From Isoetes taiwanensis (Eukaryota; Streptophyta; Lycopodiopsida; Isoetales; Isoetaceae), in the NCBI GenBank assembly GCA_021234155.1, contig JAJEKV010000065.1, forward strand, positions 2,311,154-2,375,153: a DNA stretch of 64,000 nt. Direction: 5' to 3'. Shown piece after piece: positions 1-10,829 of this stretch; position 1 is the first letter of the stretch, and each line of letters starts with the position of its first letter. Below the pieces are notes generated by a model. It worked only from the letters and a program-made list of their open reading frames with translations, had not been told where the DNA came from and made no database searches. Made by a program: the position numbers and the translations under genes.

Positions 1-43
1 ATTAGAGATTGTCCAAAATTTGGAGAGAGATGATGCGAGGTTT

Positions 44-190
44 GGATTTTTTGCTTTGCTTTCTTTCTTCAAACCTCCCTGTGCCAGATTGGATTTTTTG
101 CTTTGTTTTCTTCCTTAAAGCGACATCCCTGCATCACCAGATTGGATTTTTTGCTTTGTTTTCTTTCTTCAAGCGACATCTCTGCGCCAA
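44..190 (+). repeat. T-rich minisatellite, about 3 units of 47-53 bp
   Basis: Three imperfect copies of a unit beginning GGATTTTTTGCTTTG start at 44, 91 and 144. Each runs on into CTTTCTTC and a CGACATC(C/T)CTG-like tail. The open frame across it merely translates the repeat and is not a gene. Confidence 0.85.
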
Positions 191-199
191 ACCAACATA

Positions 200-845
200 A
201 TTGCAACATGATTAGCATGTGAGAGGTTATCGGCCTGGTTGCTTTTCTTACGGCTGCAGGAATTGTTATATGCTGTTTGTCAGAACTATCATCTGCTTTT
301 AGGCTTGGTTTATAACTATTTCAAGGGAAGGCATCCATCTGGAACTAATATTTCCAATCTGAGGTCAATTAAGATAATTTGGAAATGTTCTCTACCTTAT
401 TGTAAATGCCATTGTTGTAAATGCTTTCCTTGGCTGCATTAAGCTGAGGCGTTAATCCCACTATCTGAGCTATTTTCCTCTATTCTGTAGCAGTCACCAA
501 GAAATGGCCTTAGTGGCAAATGCTTACCCATTGTGAGAGCATTAGAGAAATATGATAACAGATTTGGTAGATTGAATGGAGAGAAAGCTAGCTACTACTT
601 TCATTGTGGTACAGTAGTAATAGAGATTAACTACTTCAATTATGGATATTCTGCAATCTCCGCTGCATCGGAGCTTTACAGTACATCCTGCTAGTTTTAG
701 GACATAGTTGCAGACTTCTGAGGAAGTTAACTGGCTGCAGCATGCCACTATGCAATGCCTTAATATTTTTTTATCATTGCTAATGTATGGTAGAGAACCA
801 TTTGAAGTCCAAGTTCCTGCTTGTGAGATTTTTATCTGTGAACAG
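200..845. other. AT-rich spacer, no supported gene
   Basis: Short open frames of 60-70 codons occur on both strands but show no domain or family signal. A pyrimidine-rich stretch ending in ACAG at 842-845 could be a splice acceptor for the coding-like block that follows. Confidence 0.5.
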
Positions 846-1153
846 TTTTGATTGTGAATCCTGCCTTCGCTGATAGAAAACGGCCCCTAGATGAATACCT
901 TATTGGGACTTCTGAAGGTGGTGAGTCTTCAAGTGATGTGTGTACCAAGGAATACATAATCCCAAATGATGGTAGGATAAAAATGATGGATGAGAGGATG
1001 TCGAACTCCTTACAGAGTTGTCGATTTAGTAACGACATAGTTCAAGTATCTGCTGCAGGTCGTCTTTCTATTGCATCACTCCCCAAGTCTCCTCTTGAAC
1101 CTGAAGTTGTGGATGATGATGTTCATGTTATTCGAAGAACTCCAAACAAGTGA
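846..1153 (+). pseudogene. Unidentified gene-like fragment, probable exon or pseudogene
   Basis: An open frame of about 101 codons, with no ATG at its start, follows a candidate 3' splice site (ACAG at 842-845). The composition is that of a real hydrophilic protein: acidic and serine-rich, with stretches such as LIGTSEGGESSSD and SIASLPKSPLEPEVVDDD. It stops at 1151-1153. Codons in another frame continue in the same style to about 1292 (FVMENFSPNVLQSG), which suggests one frameshift near 1130-1150. I do not recognise the family. It could be a surviving exon with a donor near 1149, or a captured gene fragment. The coding-like nature is an inference from composition only. Confidence 0.35.
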
Positions 1154-1305
1154 AAACGAACCATCAAAAGTGTCATTTGTGATGGAGAATTTTAGTCCAA
1201 ATGTGTTGCAATCGGGGATGCCAAATTTTGTATATTGTAGCGCTTGGAGCCACTGGCAATCAGTTAACTTTGTGGCAGAGACACCAGATTAGATAATTGT
1301 AATGA

Positions 1306-1443
1306 GCGCTCCAATCACCTAAACCCTTGATGCAACCCAGAACCTTCTGGATCTATAATGCCAATGTAAGCCAGTGGGAACAGGCATTTAAAGACATAAG
1401 TGATTCTGGGAGATTGAATGAAGGAATTCTGAGGCCATACTGA
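1306..1443 (+). pseudogene. Second coding-like fragment downstream of the first
   Basis: A 45-codon open stretch contains the protein-like segment NANVSQWEQAFKDISDSG and ends at TGA 1441-1443. More coding-like pieces in other frames follow, for example MARRNSHAMEQ near 1455-1490. It may belong to the same broken gene as the block at 846-1153. No domain was recognised, and open frames of this length also arise by chance. Confidence 0.22.
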
Positions 1444-3765
1444 TGCTGAAGAACTGATGGCGAGGAGAAATTCTCATGCCATGGAGCAAACCCTGTTCAT
1501 TAACTAAGGAATTAGTCTCTGCCAGGCTCCAAATGAAGAACAGAGCATTGAAAGTAAAATCAGCCCTCACCCAGCAGGTTCCCTGCACATTGACAAAATA
1601 ATTACCAAGCCTACATGAAGAAAGGGATGGAAAATAAAGAAATCAATGAAAATAAGCACTTTTTCCAAGTCCACCACCAGATATAATTTACTTGCCTGCA
1701 AAACATCCTGCGGGTGTTCCTGATGGTTGTGATTTGTAAATAGCAGCTCCATTGACTTCTCTCAAGTCAGCCTCAAAATCTTGGACCAGGGGAAGACTGA
1801 AGCCCCTAGCTGTAAGCAACGAAAGTTGAAGCGGCTTCGACGAGTATGGGAGCTGACAAGCCCACATGCACATCCAAGAAAGCTGACTAAGAAGAGGGCA
1901 GCACCACGCAAATCTGGATGAAGTGTCCTCAGTTAAAGGATCAACATGCAAGGATTACAGAGTTTCGCTTGCTATCTCGGCGTCGTTTTGTTTAGCCGCG
2001 CAGCGGCCGAAATGGTGCAAACCTTCATTGATGGAAGAAGTTTAATACATTGCTGTTTACCTTTTATGGGGGCATGTTTATTTGCGTAGTTGGAGCGGAA
2101 GTGTTTTCGGCGTTCCAGAAATCCCCAATTTCCACATGAAGCTAAATCTATAGTGAGTGATGATGAAAGATGAAAGCCTGAAGAGCGTAGGGATTCTACA
2201 TAAATTATGATATGGATAAATTGACTCCCTGCCTGGGCGCAGTGTCGAAGCTAATACTGATGGTTCTTTGGTTTTGTGGAACTTTTTATACCAATGGATA
2301 CCCCTGCACATCGGCTTGAAAGCAAGAGAAGTGACTTCATTAGAGTTGCGTAACTGTTTCACCAAACATTCTCAACAAACCCTGATTCTTCATCAGGTGG
2401 GCTTCGACACAATAAAATTCAAAATGAATGGGAATTGATCTACAGGGTGTTTGAAACAGCCTTTTTATGAAATTAGAACAAATTTTAATTTATAGGGTAA
2501 AGAGAAATGAGCTTTTAAGATTGGTGGACAAGCTGGGATTCAACCCAAAGACTCTTTGTAAAGCTTTGGCATTTCACCACTGAAAGCACGCCTTTGATTT
2601 TGGCTTTCGACTCTTTCATCGAGTCATTCTTTCAGGTGCCTAATAATATACTTCAACATTCCAACAGGGGCAAATGGATTCAGATAAAAAAGAAACTGTC
2701 CAACAGGGTATATGATCCAGATAAGTTGCTACTTCCACCTTAATACGCCAGTTAATATGCATTCGTGAAGATCCAGCTGTATTTTTCTATCAGTTGGCTA
2801 AAGCTTGATGAGAACTGAGGAAGTCAGGAAATTAAAGTTAGTCTTGATTAAAGGATGTGTGAGGCATGACATTATGATTTATATGTTGCTATTACTGATT
2901 GTAAAACTTGCATTGCCATTTCTTCTTCTTCTTCTTCTTCCTTTGCCAAATAGCAACATTTATTCTTGGCATCAGAACACTCTTTCTGTCCTTAAAATGT
3001 CAAATGGAATTTTTCCTTTTAGATGCTCCCTCGCTTTTACAATCACCATCATGACATCGTCCAATCTCTACTTGAATAAAACTCAATGTAACAACACTTC
3101 ATCGCAGACTTAACCTACTGTAATCCATTACGTGATTTTCCTCCAACCCTTTGTTCCTTCTGATCTATCTCGCAAAACCTGCTGCATCTCAAATACAACT
3201 ATGCGCCCTTCTTCTTTATATGCTGCCAAACACAATCCGGAAGCTTCTAGAATCTGAAACTTTGAATTCCATTGAATCTCTTCATAAGTTATAGCTTCAG
3301 AACATATAGTGTTTTTGTAACTTGTTGGTAATAATGTGTGAATTTCTGAAGGCAGTATGTTTTGAAATTTCTTAAGGCATGGAAAGACACGTAGAATTTA
3401 GCATGTTTTGAAATTTCTTAGATCTTTTCATTCTATTAATGCAGCATTTCAAAGTGATCAAGCATTATATTGTACTGGGAAAAATTAATTTTGCATGCTA
3501 CTGCCAAGAAAGTGGTCCTACCTTTGTTGCCTCCTAAATCCAATTTAGGGCCTAACTCTCTGCCAATTAAATCCTTTCATCATCCTGCATAATGCTCCAC
3601 CTTTCTGCTGCCATGGTTATTCTCAGGAGCTGAGCTGCCTGCCTGTGCTAAAATCATACATTCAATTTTATATTCCACTCCACCAATCTCTTTATCTTTC
3701 ATTCATATGTATCTATCTATCTTACTCTATAGTATGTTCTTATGTCATTCGCTGCCATCCACCAG
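1444..3765. other. Spacer with weak coding-like debris, no identified gene
   Basis: The stretch is mixed in composition. Open frames exist on both strands at 1688-1951 and 2078-2365, but plus and minus readings are equally plausible and no domain is visible. A CTT run lies at about 2921-2942. From 3,120 on the sequence is AT-rich with no clear structure. Confidence 0.4.
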
Positions 3766-3769
3766 GTCT

Positions 3770-4370
3770 GCTTGGAGATCCCGAGTCTGCCACGTGGGCT
3801 TGGGACACATCCCACGCAACGAGGGCTTGGTGCCATATAACCGAGGACACCATCCCACGGCCCGCTGATTCTGATCCCACTCACGGCCCCAGTCTCACGT
3901 CACTTGGCTGGGGACAAGACCCACTGCACATGATAGTACTCCAGCCTCCATTCACTCAGGAGTATAAGCCTATGTTTGTCAAGGGATCTGACCGGGTCTG
4001 CTCGGAGGATCCCACTGGGCCACGTGGGTTTTGGGACATATCCTGCACACCCGTGATGCGGCTGAAGTTTATAGAGAATCCGTGATAGACACCATCCTAC
4101 TATCTAAGACCCTCATCTCTCATCACGTCCGGAAATCCTACCACTGTATTTTTGGGACAGACCACGCGGCACATTAGACTTGGGAATTATATGGAAGAGA
4201 TCCAGGCTCAGGTTAAGGTGGAGATCTCACCTTGATCTGTCCAAGATCCACGGCCTGCTGAATGCTCATCCCTTAGGAAAAGGCTTTTAAAATTTTTATG
4301 TCAGGGGATTCGAACCCCGCCACTGGGACCCCCTGTGCCTCACTTCAAACTCACTGTGATCAAGCATTAA
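3770..4370 (-). repeat. Repeat block A, copy 1 (tRNA-like end on minus strand)
   Basis: The block is built from degenerate subunits in which GGATCCCA/GATCCCAC-type words alternate with TTGGGACA(C/T)ATCC and TTGGGAATTATATG. It ends in TTTTAAAATTTTTATGT followed by GGGGATTCGAACCCC. Read on the minus strand, that end gives GGGGTTCGAATCCCC, a textbook RNA polymerase III B box (GGTTCGANTCC). The same A/T-rich word and B box recur at 10.6 kb, so this is a repeat family. The open frame across 3645-4085 is chance reading through it. Confidence 0.6.
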
Positions 4371-4379
4371 TTCCATGAA

Positions 4380-5050
4380 TGATTTATATTTCATGACACT
4401 AGTGTAATGTTCTCACAGTGATAAAATAGACCAGGCCATTAGTTCAAGGCATCTGAATGTTCTGAAGGCTCTGGAAGTTTGAATCTTCTAAAGTTCTAGA
4501 ACACAAGAGAATCTAGGATCAAGAAAAATTCTTCCGTGAAAGTTTCAAATTAATTATAATAAGTTTTAGAATGTTCTAGAATGTAGGGGAATCTAATGGA
4601 ATGTAAGGAAATTAGGGAACATCAAAGTTCTAGAATATATTGAAAAGTTCAGAATGTCTCAGAAAAGTCTTAGAATTCTTAAAAAGTTCTATAGAAGAAG
4701 AACTGTATAAGAATCTAAATAAAATATAAAGAAAATCTTATGAGTAAAATGCAAGAATCTAGGGAAAATATTTATAAGTTTAAGGGAATCCTTTTAAAAA
4801 CTGGGGATCTAAAAGGAATTCATAAAATCTAAGGGAATTCAAGAAAATGCTGATGAAAATTTAGAGTATTCTATGAATCTTTTAGCAGAATCTCTTTGAA
4901 CGAAGGGCAATCCAGCACCCAATGTGAATCAAGAGAATTCATGGATTCCTGAAATCTGAGTAACTAGGAAAATTAATGGAATGGAGGACCTTATAAAAAT
5001 TTAGAAATGCTCATCGAACCCTCTAAGGAACCCAGAACTTTTTGAGAACT
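4380..5050. repeat. Repeat block B, copy 1 (TTCTAGAA / GAATCTAGG-rich)
   Basis: The block is dense in variants of GTTCTAGAA(A/T), AGAATGTTCTAGAATG and GAATCTAAGGGAATCTA. It follows block A directly and is followed by another block A. Homologous blocks lie at about 9,440-10,215 and 12,650-13,430. No coding capacity is seen. Confidence 0.65.
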
Positions 5051-5099
5051 CCATAATTTATATCCTCGGGTGACTTTTTACGAAGAACTCGTGATGAAG

Positions 5100-5665
5100 A
5101 TGCTAAACTCAATATGCAACGATATCGCCGCTTATCCCATCACCATCTCGGATCCGGACGGGCCATTGCTTTTTGGGACGATCTTCACGTGATAGGCTTG
5201 GAGTTTGTTTGCATCATATGTAAGCCATCCATACCCAAGTTGATCTGATCCCCATCACTATCCCAGATTCACGTCATCGCTAAGCTTTTTATGGGGACAT
5301 CCTACCGCGTAATAATATGGCTTTGGGAATTTGAGATATGTAACTGATCCCGCCCAGTTGTTTTTGGATTGTGACTCGCCGATCCGAGATCTACTGCACT
5401 CACGGGCGCTTTGGGACACACATCCACTGCAACATGACTTTTGAGAATTATATGTAATAGATCCCATGGTCCGCGTTAGTTTTAATATCGTCAATGCAGA
5501 GATCTCTAATTCTGATCTGGGCCCAAGATCCGCCTACCTGCTGAATGCCCATCCCCAGAAAAAGCAGTTTTCTTAAGCCAGATTAATTTAAAGTAATCAA
5601 TTCATCTCATTTTTCTAACCCTGCTAATTGCATGAAAGAGCACCGAACACCGAAAACTATCTCTT
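5100..5665 (-). repeat. Repeat block A, copy 2
   Basis: The same subunits as at 3.8-4.4 kb are present (CTTTGGGACACACATCC, TTTGAGAATTATATGTAATAGATCCCA, CTGCTGAATGCCCATCC). The tRNA-like terminus is badly eroded. Only a GAGCACCG end at about 5,638-5,646 matches the AGCACCG end of the 10.7-kb copy. The minus-strand open frame at 5258-5494 has no support. Confidence 0.55.
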
Positions 5666-5669
5666 GAAT

Positions 5670-6175
5670 TATTTTTGGTTCTAGAAACTGATCAAGCTTT
5701 CTCTCCGCTTTTCCTGATTAGTTTAGGTCGAAGAAACAAGAACAATGCAACCTAAAACAAAGGAAATTCATTAAAGATTGAAATTAAAGTTCTAGATCAA
5801 ACCAAAGTTTACAATGAAGAAAGATACTCATGATGGTCTGCCGACATTAAATATTACATCATCTTTCGTGAGCTGTCAGCACCACTCCATCGGGGAGTCA
5901 ATGATGGCAGAGTTAAGGTCTCAGGCGCCTGGCCACAAGAGCAACCTTGAAGGAGAATAGAAATCTCGAACACGCCACTGACATGGCTCCCATCGTCCTT
6001 TCTCGCTCGCTATTTGAAATGGGAAAGGCAACCAAGTTATGTGAAGTGATGCATAATACAAATAAGAAAAACAACCGTAAGGCCGCTTCAAGAATAGAGG
6101 TTTTTCACTTCATGAAATATGAAAGCGTGTACTTTCCATGTAGCTAGAGCCCAAAAAATAAAAACAAGGAAAAAT
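5670..6175. other. Spacer, nothing identified
   Basis: AT-rich sequence with one short open frame (5947-6147) that shows no domain or family signal. Confidence 0.4.
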
Positions 6176-6179
6176 TTTC

Positions 6180-6850
6180 TTTAAGTAGGCAAAAATTTTG
6201 AGGGTCCTTTCCGCGAGTCGACCTCGGCGTCTCTGACGACGTCTTTTCATCGCTGAGTCGAGAACGAGTCACAAGAGCAAAAAAATTTTTCCTTTTTAAC
6301 AAAAAGTTTTTTTCAAGAAATTTTATAATTTTTCACTGGTCGAGAAAAAGACCTAGAGAAAAAACTTAGCTTGAAGGAGAAAGGAAGTCGAAAGTGAAAA
6401 CAGAGTCTCCAGTCGAGAAACGAATTTGAGGATCTTTCATCGCCAGCCCAGGCTGCGAACAAAGTTTAAACCCGGTGTTTTGAAGTTATTCCTTTCTAAT
6501 TCGCGAGTCGAGAGGGCAGCAAATAAACCAAAAAATCCAGGTTTTGAAGGTTCTCGAATTCGCGACGAGAAAGGTGTTCAGCGAAAAACGGTGCTTTAAC
6601 AAAGGATCTCGACCTCAACAGTCGAGAAAGGCAACAAAGCAAAAAAACATTGCTTGAGGGTCTTCTAAATCACAGTCGAAAGGCACTTACAGCCCTTCTA
6701 GCAAAAAAAATATAGTCCTGTGAAACATAGTTCTAAGGTCTCTTTCAAAAGTAAAAAAATCAGGTCTAAGGCCCTAAGATGAAAAGAGCTAAGTCTTTAA
6801 GGCCACGAAGCGAAACACAAGTCAGTCCGAGAAGGTCGAAAATGAAGGAA
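6180..6850 (+). repeat. Degenerate GTCGAG minisatellite field
   Basis: The word (A/G)GTCGA(G/A) recurs about every 40-100 bp, near 6215, 6255, 6339, 6386, 6412, 6503, 6620, 6672 and 6833. It is usually followed by AAAG or AGAA and A-runs, with GCAACAAAGCAAAAAA-like intervals. This fits an eroded tandem array with a unit of about 70-100 bp. Confidence 0.5.
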
Positions 6851-7730
6851 CCTTCAACATCATATCATATTTGCAATTGTTCCATGATGTGATCAAACAT
6901 AACAAATGTATGAACCTTAATTGCCTTACTGGTTTCCTTATGCTCAATGTTTATCGGTAGTTTATTCAGAGTTGGCTTAAAAATGAAACAAAGAGATATT
7001 TATGTATTTCTATATCAGACAATATCCATACTATGTATTTTCAATAAACACAATATCCTATGTATTTTCTTTTCATGAAAAACACCTCCCCATAAATTTC
7101 CGGCGTATTTTCCCAAGACGCCTAATGCACATGTGTAAATAGCAACATATGCATGCACTCCATAATAACACATTTATAACTTCAAAAATAATTTACCCTT
7201 ATAACTAAGAATACTAGCGCAACTCCTATAAATGATACTACCCTCTTATAACTAATAATAATGCAACTATATAAATATTATGCCCAATGGACTATTTTCA
7301 AGACTCCACTCTATCACTCTATTGACTATTTTCAAGACCTTATATTCCGCTCTTTTTTTCCAATATTTTGAATTTGAAATTGCACACACCTTTGTGCCCA
7401 GATGCTTTTTGTACCACCCCAGATTCCAGAATCCTAACTGTCTGAGAACTAATTAAGGAGAACCGTAGAGATTTGGCGATTTCTTCAATATCTCAACGAT
7501 TTTTCAACAAGACACTGGAAGGATTTCGCCAATATTCTCCCACCGATGGGATAGAAGTCATTGCAGCATAAAATATTCAAGAATGAAATGATCCCATTAA
7601 ACAGTGGACTTCACTTAATGTGATTTCTCAGAGTTAGTTATTGCAATGCTAGAAACACGTGAGCCCTTTTGAGCCCCATTTATAATGGAACAATTAAGAT
7701 CAAAAGGCTGAAAATGAAAGTTTAAAGCCT
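6851..7730. other. AT-rich spacer with short duplications
   Basis: Local duplications are visible: ATATCC..TATGTATTTTC twice near 7020-7075; CTTATAACTAA twice near 7198-7250; and GACTATTTTCAAGAC near 7290 and 7324. No gene is supported. Confidence 0.4.
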
Positions 7731-7734
7731 ACGA

Positions 7735-8210
7735 CTAATTTGTAACAAGAAGTGTCCAGAATGAGCTGATATGTATTAGAGTACACCCTTTGCCGTGAAA
7801 GAACTCTACCGCAGCCTTTATGTGGCTTTCTTTGTGATTTCCAAAGGCAAGCTTCAAGGCTTCCCTGCTTTTCAGTAAAACTTTTCTTGCAATAATTCCT
7901 TTCTTGGGCATCTCTACTGTAGAATTCATGGCAGATATAGAGGATAAGGAGCCGGGCCGGAGACCAGAGTTTTTGGGGTTTGAGATGGAGCTCTGCAAAG
8001 AGGGTCAGAAAATCTTCTGTTTGCGCGATGTATTTGGTATTTGCTTTTTGGAAATTTTCTCAGCAGACATGGATATAGAGTTCTATGGAGATTCCCTGAA
8101 ACATCCTCTGAGGTAACTGGGCAAAAGATGCTTTGAGCACTCCATTCTTGGAGCCTTTCACATTCTGGAGCCTTTCGTAGATTTGTATTTTGCAGAATTA
8201 CCCGGCCCAT
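7735..8210 (-). pseudogene. Unidentified coding-like fragment on the minus strand
   Basis: Minus-strand frames of 87 and 94 codons overlap here. The 7735-7998 frame holds a protein-like stretch (MPKKGIIARKVLLKSREAL, then FGNHKESHIKAAVEFFHGKG). The overlapping frame at 7926-8210 is also open, and so is a plus-strand frame at 7904-8116, so the coding strand is uncertain. No domain was recognised. It could be the 5' part of a broken gene or a chance cluster of open frames. Confidence 0.2.
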
Positions 8211-8955
8211 CGAACCTTAACAGGGGTTGATTCATGTGAAATGATTTCACGGCAGCCTTGCTCAACCCTGACTCAACCTCGCGCCAAAACATTTGAGCAC
8301 TGAGATTTGTCCGCCTCCAAGATTTCCATGGATGCCACTATTTAAACTGAAATGATCCGAGAGTCTAATGGTGTATCGCTAAGGTCAAGCAGGAAAATAA
8401 GAAATAGAGAATTTTCATGACGGATAGATTTCGACGACTGCAAATGGGCCTATAGAGCGCTGAAGGTTTGATCCGAGCAGAAAATGAAAACACATCCACT
8501 TGCCTTTTTAGTTTTGTCTACTCCATGATTGCAGCAAAGATAACGAGTGTTGAAATTACTAAAATTCTTCTGGGAGGCTATGCTGCCAAGATAAGCCTTA
8601 TGTCACCACCGGCGCCTTTTGGCAGTTGAGACCCTTCCCATCGAGCACATTATCAACTCCAAATAGCTTTATCGTATGGAACTCATGGATATTCTTTCGG
8701 CAATTAATGCTTAGTAAGGAAAGCGCGACTCACGATAATTCTGAACAAAATGAGGGTCGAGGGAGTTAAAACGGACTAAGGCTTTTCTGATAGCCATAAC
8801 CCAACTGCCGGTTTATTCTGAGCCAGATATCGAAGATTTTGGATAATGGCGGGAACCTCATCTCAAAATATTTCGGCCTTCGAGAAACTCAATTGGTTGA
8901 CTATTTAACCACGATATTGTTTAATTCAATTAATTTGTATTATTTTAAGCATTCA
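8211..8955. other. Spacer, nothing identified
   Basis: Mixed-composition sequence without repeats or open frames that I can support. Confidence 0.35.
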
Positions 8956-8964
8956 CTGACCTTT

Positions 8965-9235
8965 TGCCGGTCAGTTGTTTGCCCCTCCTCCCTTCTCCAT
9001 GCCCCGCTTCCTCCCCTTTTGTCTTTCCTCCTCCTCCTCTTCTCCCAGACCTGCTCCTCCCCTCCTGGTCTTCCCCTCCTCCCCCTTCTCCCTCCTCCCC
9101 GATTGCTCCTGGCCTCCTTGTTCCTTTGCCTTTTCCCCTTGTTCTGGTTCTTCCCTCCTCCTCCTGGTTTCCCTTCCTTCCATTCTCCTTTTCTTTTCTC
9201 CACCACCCCCTTCATTTTTCTGGATCGTGGTAGAT
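8965..9235 (+). repeat. Polypyrimidine tract (CCT/TCC-rich), about 270 bp
   Basis: A nearly uninterrupted C/T strand is built from CCTCCTCC, CTTCCCCTCC and TTTTCTCC words. Open frames in every phase of both strands reflect the low complexity (Pro/Ser/Leu-rich or Gly/Arg/Glu-rich) and are not genes. Such strand-asymmetric homopyrimidine DNA can in principle form triplex (H-DNA). Confidence 0.85.
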
Positions 9236-9344
9236 ATCTTGAGGTCAAGAAATCTAATTAGAATATCCAATGGGTAGTTCCCCATTTTTTTGCATGATCC
9301 CATTTTCACCAGTCCTAAATTTCCGGATTTTAATCCCAGGAATT

Positions 9345-9435
9345 TTAATTAAATCGCCATTTTTAAAATTTGATGTTGTGGATTCAAACTCTGCCATTGA
9401 CCCCTAAAGCATTCTAATCCATAGACCAAACATTG
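9345..9435 (-). repeat. Fragment of block A (terminal part)
   Basis: CATTTTTAAAATTTGATGTTGTGGATTCAAACTCTGCCATTGACCCC aligns with the TTTTAAAATTTTTATGTCAGGGGATTCGAACCCCGCCACTGGGACC terminus of the 4.3-kb copy. It directly precedes a block B, as at the first locus. Confidence 0.5.
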
Positions 9436-9439
9436 AATT

Positions 9440-10215
9440 CTGTTGAATACCTCTTGCTTCAAATACACTTAAGGGTAATGTTCCCATTAAGATATGTAAT
9501 AGATCATAACATTCTAGCTAGTTCAGAAAGTTCTAGAAATGTTCTTGGCTCTTAGAAAAGTTCAGAATCTTTCTGAAAGTTTAGGAAACATAAGAGAATT
9601 TAGGGATCTATGAAATTCTTCCAAAGTTCCAAAATTGTTCTAATGAAGTTTTAGAATGCCCAGAATGTAGGAATCACCTGAAATGTGGTGGAAAATTCAG
9701 GGAAATATTTCCAAAGTTTTTAGAATATATCGAAGTCTTAGAATGTCTTAATTCAAAGTCGGACCAATAGAATGTAAAGAAAGTAAAATTCCATAAATGT
9801 AAGAGAATCTTAGGAAAATATTTTACGTTTTAAGGGAATCTCTCTAAAATCTAGGGATCCAAAGGCTGAATCTTCATAAAATCTTAAGGAATCCAAGAAA
9901 ACATGATGAAAGACATTAGAGCCCCATGGAATCTTTATGTAATGGGTCTTGAATCATGTAATGTGGTGAAACCCTAGGGCAATTCCTAAGTAGTCTTGAA
10001 AGGAATCTAAGGGAATCTAAGGGGATCTGAATCTCGGAGAATCTAGGAATCTAGTCGAATCTAGAGGGAATCATGGGGCCCTAGGAGAAAATGCCTCACC
10101 AAACCCTAAGAGAACCTTGGAATTTGAATTGCTGAAATTTAAAGGATTCAAAGAGATTCTTTGTAGGGCACCTATGCTAAATCTCTGTAATGAGGAAGAT
10201 GTTAAAACTCTATAT
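9440..10215. repeat. Repeat block B, copy 2
   Basis: It has the same TTCTAGAA, GAATCTTTCTGAAAGTT and GGAATCTAAGGGAATCTAAGG vocabulary as copy 1. The order of sub-motifs is also the same: TTCCAAAGTTC, then AATGTAGG, then ATCTAGGGATCCAAA. It is followed by block A. Confidence 0.65.
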
Positions 10216-10259
10216 GAACTGCAGGACGATTAAATTTCAGATATATCCAAATATAGGAG

Positions 10260-10672
10260 AGTTTATGCTCATTCCATTGAACTGCTGTTGATCCCAGATC
10301 CTACTACCACGGGCTGGGGATCTATTCCACTCAGATGGCTTGGGGGTCCATATGCAGACATTCTATGTAATGATCTCACTCATCCCTATGTTAACTGACC
10401 CCACTTGGCTGGTCCCGAGATCCTACTACTGTGGCTTGGCACATATCTTACTACCCGCTATAGCTTTGGGAATATATATGTGACGATCCTACCGTTAGCT
10501 TGCTTTTTATATGGTGAGATTCTGATCGCTGATAGAGCTCAGATCCCAAGACTTATGTTGAAATGCGTCCCTTTATGGAAAGTGCTTTTTAAAATTTTAT
10601 GTTATTGGGATTCGGAACCCTGAATTTCTAACCCTCAAACCCCTTACTCTAACCACTCAACCAAGCACCGAA
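10260..10672 (-). repeat. Repeat block A, copy 3 (best tRNA-like head)
   Basis: Subunits such as GATCCCAGATCCTACTACCACGG and GGCTTGGCACATATCTTACTAC run to TTTTTAAAATTTTATGTTATTGGGATTC. On the minus strand the sequence starts with a tRNA-like module (see 10,606-10,670). The arrangement is that of a tRNA-headed retroposon of the SINE type on the minus strand. An alternative is a terminal unit of a larger composite repeat. Confidence 0.6.
10606..10670 (-). promoter_or_regulatory. tRNA-like Pol III internal promoter (A box + B box) of block A
   Basis: On the minus strand the sequence begins CGGTGCTTGGTTGAGTGG (A box, TGGTTGAGTGG). About 40 bp later it carries GGGTTCCGAATCCC (B box with one extra C relative to GGTTCGANTCC). 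Spacing and words resemble the 5' two-thirds of a Ser/Leu-type tRNA. The 3' acceptor half is replaced by the repeat body, so this is a tRNA-derived head and not a working tRNA gene. Confidence 0.5.
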
Positions 10673-10829
10673 TGCAGAAGAATACTTATAATTGAGTTGA
10701 TTCATTAATAGGAGCTTATCCTTAGGTAGAGATAGCATTGTGCCTTTAGCCGATTGCTTGGGGATCATCATCGATAATCCGCAATCAACACCAAAGCAAC
10801 ATAACGACGGCGTAACTGTGGCTCATAAT

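Noticed and set aside
3645-4085. Plus-strand frame of 146 codons
   Set aside because: It crosses from spacer into repeat block A and simply translates the TGGGA/GATCC subrepeats. The frame is not kept in the other block A copies.
4295-4350. Functional tRNA gene
   Set aside because: Only the B-box half is tRNA-like. The acceptor 3' half is missing and the sequence is part of a dispersed repeat.
8940-9309. Five overlapping open frames of 89-140 codons
   Set aside because: All are translations of one polypyrimidine tract in different phases and strands (Pro/Ser/Leu or Gly/Arg/Glu low complexity).
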